The notes under the pieces were generated by a model. The model was not told where the DNA came from, searched no databases, and was given only the letters and a program-made list of their open reading frames with translations. DNA of 64,000 nt from Streptoverticillium olivoreticuli subsp. olivoreticuli. GTDB lineage: Bacteria > Actinomycetota > Actinomycetes > Streptomycetales > Streptomycetaceae. Below are positions 60,831 through 64,000 of this stretch, piece by piece (position 1 is the stretch's first letter; each line of letters opens with the position of its first letter). The DNA is taken from positions 1,116,001 through 1,180,000 of the forward strand of contig NZ_CP031455.1 in NCBI RefSeq assembly GCF_003391135.1. Reading direction: 5' to 3'. Both the position numbers and the translations under genes were made by a program.

Positions 60831-63493
60831 CCCGCGGAACCCTTGAGGCGTCGTACGTCGAAGGACCGGATGCCGCGCCCGTGAGTGGCGGCGTACAGAT
60901 TGCCGTCGGGGCCCAGCTTCAGCTGCAGGACGGCAGTGGTGGGCAGGTCATTGCCGAGTACCTGCCACTGGTGCGCGCCGGCGGGGCGGTAGAAGGTGGC
61001 CAGGTCGGTGCCGAGGGCGAGGCCGCCGTTCGGCAGGAGCTTGACCGTGTTGGCGGGGACGTCGGGCAGGTTCTCCGAGATGTCCGTCCAGCTCGCCCCG
61101 CCGTCACGGGACTCGAAGAGGTGGCCGACGCCGGCGCCCGGGCCTTCGGTCCACGTGCGGGAGAAGCCGTTGACGGCGACGTACACGTGCTGGGCGTCGG
61201 CCGGGTCGATCTCGAAGCCGGAGATGTACCGGTTCGGGATCGTGCCGTCGACGGGGAGGCCGAGCTGGTGCCAGCCGGTTCCGTCGGCGTTGCCGACCGC
61301 GATGCCGCGGCTGAAGCCCTGGTTGTTGCAGGGGCCGCACCAGCCGACGTAGACGGTGCCGCCCGAGGAGGCGACGGCCGTGGCCACATGGCCTTCGCCG
61401 AGGTCGTAGCTGTTCTTCCACTCCCCGCCGGAGCGGATCGCGAAGCCCTTGCTCTGCACCCATACGTGACGGCCGCCGGCCACCCAGGTGTTGATGTCCT
61501 TGGTGTCCGACGTGATGGGTGCGATGAAACGTGCGCCCGCGCCCCCCAGGTCCTTGTCCGGCGGTGCGACCTCGTACTCGGTGGCCTTGGACGGGTCCGT
61601 GGCCCAGGATCCCTTGTTCACACCGCAGTTCTGGGTGACCCACATGTCGAGGTAGACGTATTCCTGGGCGATGTTGCAGCCGTTTTCCGGGTCGGTGATG
61701 GTGTCACCGCCGTCGCCGCCGAAGTTCGATCCCATGACCTTGTCGCGGCCGCGCAGGATCGACTGGCCGTTGTCCTGCAGTCCCCCGGTGACCGAGGTCC
61801 CGCCATAGGTGCGGTCCTTGCCGACGCCCACCGAGTAGTACTGAAGCGTGTCGATGGTGCCGTCGTTCAGCGACTGCCAGTCCTTGGCGTGCCCACCGGA
61901 GTCGACCGCGCCGTTCAGCGGGCGGCGGTAGATGCCGCCGTCGTTCCCCACATATGCCCACGTCTTGCCTCTGTAGCTGCCGACGGCGACCGCGTGCTGG
62001 TCGGAGTGTGTGGTCGGCGAGCAGTCGCCGGTCTGCTTCGTGGGGTCGATGCTCCAGCAGGGGAACGGGAAGTTCCAGTACGGGCCGGGGGTGATCCAGC
62101 TCGCACCGCCGTTCTTGGTCTCGAAGACCTCCTCCAGCCCCAGGTAGACATGGTCGGCATTGGCCGGGTCGACCTGGAGGAACTGGTTGTACCAGGACTG
62201 GATGCCCGGCATGTAGCCGGCGCTCTGGAGCGCCGAGCCCGAGGTTCTCAGCTTGCTGTAGTCGGCAACCTGCGTCCACGGCCCGAACGGCGAGCCGCTC
62301 TTGGAGACGTACACGCCTTTGAGTCCACTGTCCGGATTGGAAGCCGTCTGCGCCGGGGACTGGTCCACGGCATACAGCCGCGAACCGTCGGCGGCGGCCC
62401 CGAACGTCACGTTGCCGACGTCGTCGCTGTTGGTCGGCAGGTCGCCGATCCCGGTCACGGGCTTCCAGCTGTCGCCCTGCTTGCCGTACAGGCCGTTGTA
62501 GCTGTCCTTGCCGCGCCAGCCGACGGCCAGCAGCACCTTGCTCGGGTCCTTCGGGTCCACCGCGATGTCGTTGGCGATGTTCTTGTACGGGGCGCTGGGA
62601 TCGGATGCCTTCGAACCACCCGGCAGATAGTCGGGGTTGGGTGCGAATTCGAGCTTCCACGGACCCGAGAGCGTGACGGTGGAGTGCGACCACACACCCC
62701 GGCTGGTGGCCGCCCACACCGTGGTGCCGACGAAGCGCAGCGCGTGGATGACGGTGCTCTCCAGTTCGGCGCCGCCCACCCGGCCGCCGGGCTGGAACTG
62801 CCCGTGCTGCGGGTCGGGCAGAACGTAGACGCCCGTGCCGACGAAGGACGTCGCACCGGTGTTGGACTCGCCGGTGGCGTACCAGAGCCGATGTGAGCCG
62901 TCCAGCGCGAGAGTGCCCGTCGACAGTGAGGGCAGCTTGTCGGCTATGGGCTCCCAGTGCCCGCCGCCGGTGCGCGAGCGGAACACACCGCCGTTGGCAC
63001 CGCCCGCGTACACATGGCCCTGGTCGTCGGCGGCGATCCCGGTGATCCGGCCCGTCACGTTCCCGGAGCCGCCACTGGAGTTGGAGTTCACATCGCGATA
63101 GCGCGGATCGTCGGAGTCGTAGGCCTTCTTGGTGACGTGGTACCAGTCTCCGTTCGTGTGCCGCATCGACTGCAACTGGGACCAGGCCGCCCCGTACGCA
63201 CCGGGCGCGACCACACCGGGAGCGGTACGGGCCTCGGTGTACTGGGCGGTGCCCTCGGCGGAGTTCTCCGCCTCGTCGGAACCACCGTCACTGCTTCCCG
63301 GCGCCGCGAGGGCGGACCTGCCGGATGCGAGGGCCTGGGTGTGCCGGTGGCCGATGTCGGCCTGGTGGCGCGCGTTCCAGGGCCGGGGTCCGGTGTCACC
63401 GGACGCCGCGAACGACTGCGCGCCGGCCAGTCCGAACGCGGCGGCCACGACGGTGCAGGTCATGAACCGCCGCCGATGCCGTTGGCGCATCAT
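60809..63493 (-). CDS. Large secreted BNR/sialidase-fold beta-propeller protein
   Basis: ATG read from 63493 follows GGAGGAG, giving 894 residues. A signal peptide (about residues 1-32) precedes a body with repeated Asp-box and VPS10-like motifs (GVFRSRTGGGHWEPI, VFETKNGGASWIT, LFESRDGGASWTDI), the hallmark of BNR/sialidase propellers found in glycoside hydrolases. Two propellers are likely. No sialidase FRIP motif or catalytic arginine triad was recognised, so glycan hydrolysis or binding is unproven. Similar Streptomyces proteins are labelled 'glycosyl hydrolase'. Confidence 0.8.
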   Translation of the reverse strand: MMRQRHRRRFMTCTVVAAAFGLAGAQSFAASGDTGPRPWNARHQADIGHRHTQALASGRSALAAPGSSDGGSDEAENSAEGTAQYTEARTAPGVVAPGAYGAAWSQLQSMRHTNGDWYHVTKKAYDSDDPRYRDVNSNSSGGSGNVTGRITGIAADDQGHVYAGGANGGVFRSRTGGGHWEPIADKLPSLSTGTLALDGSHRLWYATGESNTGATSFVGTGVYVLPDPQHGQFQPGGRVGGAELESTVIHALRFVGTTVWAATSRGVWSHSTVTLSGPWKLEFAPNPDYLPGGSKASDPSAPYKNIANDIAVDPKDPSKVLLAVGWRGKDSYNGLYGKQGDSWKPVTGIGDLPTNSDDVGNVTFGAAADGSRLYAVDQSPAQTASNPDSGLKGVYVSKSGSPFGPWTQVADYSKLRTSGSALQSAGYMPGIQSWYNQFLQVDPANADHVYLGLEEVFETKNGGASWITPGPYWNFPFPCWSIDPTKQTGDCSPTTHSDQHAVAVGSYRGKTWAYVGNDGGIYRRPLNGAVDSGGHAKDWQSLNDGTIDTLQYYSVGVGKDRTYGGTSVTGGLQDNGQSILRGRDKVMGSNFGGDGGDTITDPENGCNIAQEYVYLDMWVTQNCGVNKGSWATDPSKATEYEVAPPDKDLGGAGARFIAPITSDTKDINTWVAGGRHVWVQSKGFAIRSGGEWKNSYDLGEGHVATAVASSGGTVYVGWCGPCNNQGFSRGIAVGNADGTGWHQLGLPVDGTIPNRYISGFEIDPADAQHVYVAVNGFSRTWTEGPGAGVGHLFESRDGGASWTDISENLPDVPANTVKLLPNGGLALGTDLATFYRPAGAHQWQVLGNDLPTTAVLQLKLGPDGNLYAATHGRGIRSFDVRRLKGSAGYRVVSR

Positions 63494-63670
63494 TGCGCTC
63501 TCCTCCCTACGACCGGGCGCTGAATGCTGCCCGACGCGGGGAGAGCTTGGCGTGCTCGCGACAGAACGGAAGATGAAGCCGGGAAAGATGGGATGGAGTT
63601 TGCCATTCCGGTGTGGCACGGCCGAAGCTGTACGCTCGCACCGCCACCGAGCCGGACTCCCGCACCCACG

Positions 63671-64000
63671 TCACATACGGCGGGTATCGGGGGCGGCGGC
63701 CTCGAGTTCGCCGATGCTCCCCGACATGATCGTCCGAACGTGTTCGGTGATGTGTTCCGCGGGCCAGTCCCACCGGGCCAGCGCCAGCAGCCGGGCGACG
63801 TCCTGATCGCTGTAGCGGGTACGGATGAGACGGGCCGGGTTGCCGCCGACGATCCCGTAATCGGGCACGTCCGTGGTGACCACGGAGCCGGCGGCGATGA
63901 TCGCGCCGTGTCCGATCCGTACGCCGGGCATCACCGTCGTGCCGTAGCCGAACCAGACGTCGTTGCCGACGACCGTGTCCCCTCGGTTCGGCAGACCGGT
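63671..64000 (-). CDS. Hexapeptide-repeat acetyltransferase, Vat/CatB type (partial, 5' end outside window)
   Basis: The frame is open to the right edge of the window, so only the C-terminal ~109 residues are visible. They carry left-handed beta-helix repeats (VVGNDVWFG, VRIGHGAIIAAGSVVTTDV) and the closing segment YGIVGGNPARLIR typical of xenobiotic acetyltransferases such as CatB and Vat, which acetylate chloramphenicol or streptogramin A using acetyl-CoA. Maltose or sugar O-acetyltransferases of the same fold remain possible. The active-site histidine lies outside the window. Confidence 0.82.
   Translation of the reverse strand, partial: TGLPNRGDTVVGNDVWFGYGTTVMPGVRIGHGAIIAAGSVVTTDVPDYGIVGGNPARLIRTRYSDQDVARLLALARWDWPAEHITEHVRTIMSGSIGELEAAAPDTRRM

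Noticed and set aside
59459..62896. 1145-codon plus-strand frame spanning the permease end and the BNR-protein gene
   Set aside because: It covers two genes with clear motifs in other frames; translation lacks any domain and is Arg/Pro/Gly-rich.
63671..64000. Firm call of streptogramin or chloramphenicol resistance
   Set aside because: Only the C-terminal repeats are in the window; the active-site region and full length cannot be seen.

Overview
The window is high-GC actinobacterial DNA, almost certainly from a Streptomyces chromosome. Supporting signs are strong G/C bias at third codon positions, many GTG starts, an initiator tRNA without encoded CCA, rare TTA (bldA-type) codons near the start of two genes, and typical Streptomyces families (SARP regulator, SGNH lipases, DUF5994, iterative PKS, lasso peptide genes). 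All functional calls come from reading motifs and gene order; no database search was run.

Layout. (1) 0-6.3 kb: an apparent ribosomal-peptide locus. A 68-residue precursor with ten cysteines (2273-2479) is followed by a strong hairpin, a MauE/DoxX-like redox membrane protein, a membrane-anchored thioredoxin-like protein with CGPC, an ABC exporter and an S26 signal peptidase; a second ABC exporter lies upstream and may run off the window. No lanthipeptide, radical-SAM or glycosyltransferase gene is visible, so the likely modification is disulfide formation, export and leader cleavage. This is my main candidate for an undescribed system. (2) 6.3-17 kb: a secreted protein, an MMPL exporter and, convergent with it, a 2533-residue single-module highly reducing PKS (KS-AT-DH-MT-ER-KR-ACP) without a thioesterase. 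(3) 17-26.4 kb: a ferritin-like/VIT1 protein, an SGNH hydrolase, a small secreted protein, then an operator-controlled TetR-MFS-FAH hydrolase-double VOC dioxygenase-FAD hydroxylase cassette for an aromatic compound, ending at tRNA-fMet. (4) 26.4-34.6 kb: secreted esterases, an IS630-type transposase scrap, a methyltransferase, a cutinase/PE-PPE-like protein, and a DUF6585-like protein with a LuxR-SARP fusion regulator. (5) 34.7-37.7 kb: an XRE-NACHT-membrane protein and a lipoprotein.

(6) 37.7-44.2 kb: a second biosynthetic locus. KS, ACP and methyltransferase genes diverge from two condensation-domain-like acyltransferases. These are followed on the same strand by a lasso peptide precursor, a lasso cyclase reduced to its two ends by an in-frame internal deletion, and an intact B2 leader peptidase. 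(7) 44.3-49 kb: a papain-like protein, a Clp N-domain/HTH pair with a palindromic operator, and cell-surface genes (beta-helix protein, Gly-rich PGRS-like protein, a 32-residue hydrophobic peptide, an Ala-rich protein). (8) 49.4-60.8 kb: a stress/osmoadaptation island with a STAS antagonist, GNAT, small hydrophobic protein, CsbD, two related small proteins, phosphoketolase, a second beta-helix paralogue, DUF5994, an SPFH protein and a KimA-like permease. A ~71-bp imperfect repeat occurs twice in it. (9) 60.8-64 kb: a large secreted BNR/sialidase-fold protein and the 3' part of a hexapeptide-repeat acetyltransferase cut by the window end.
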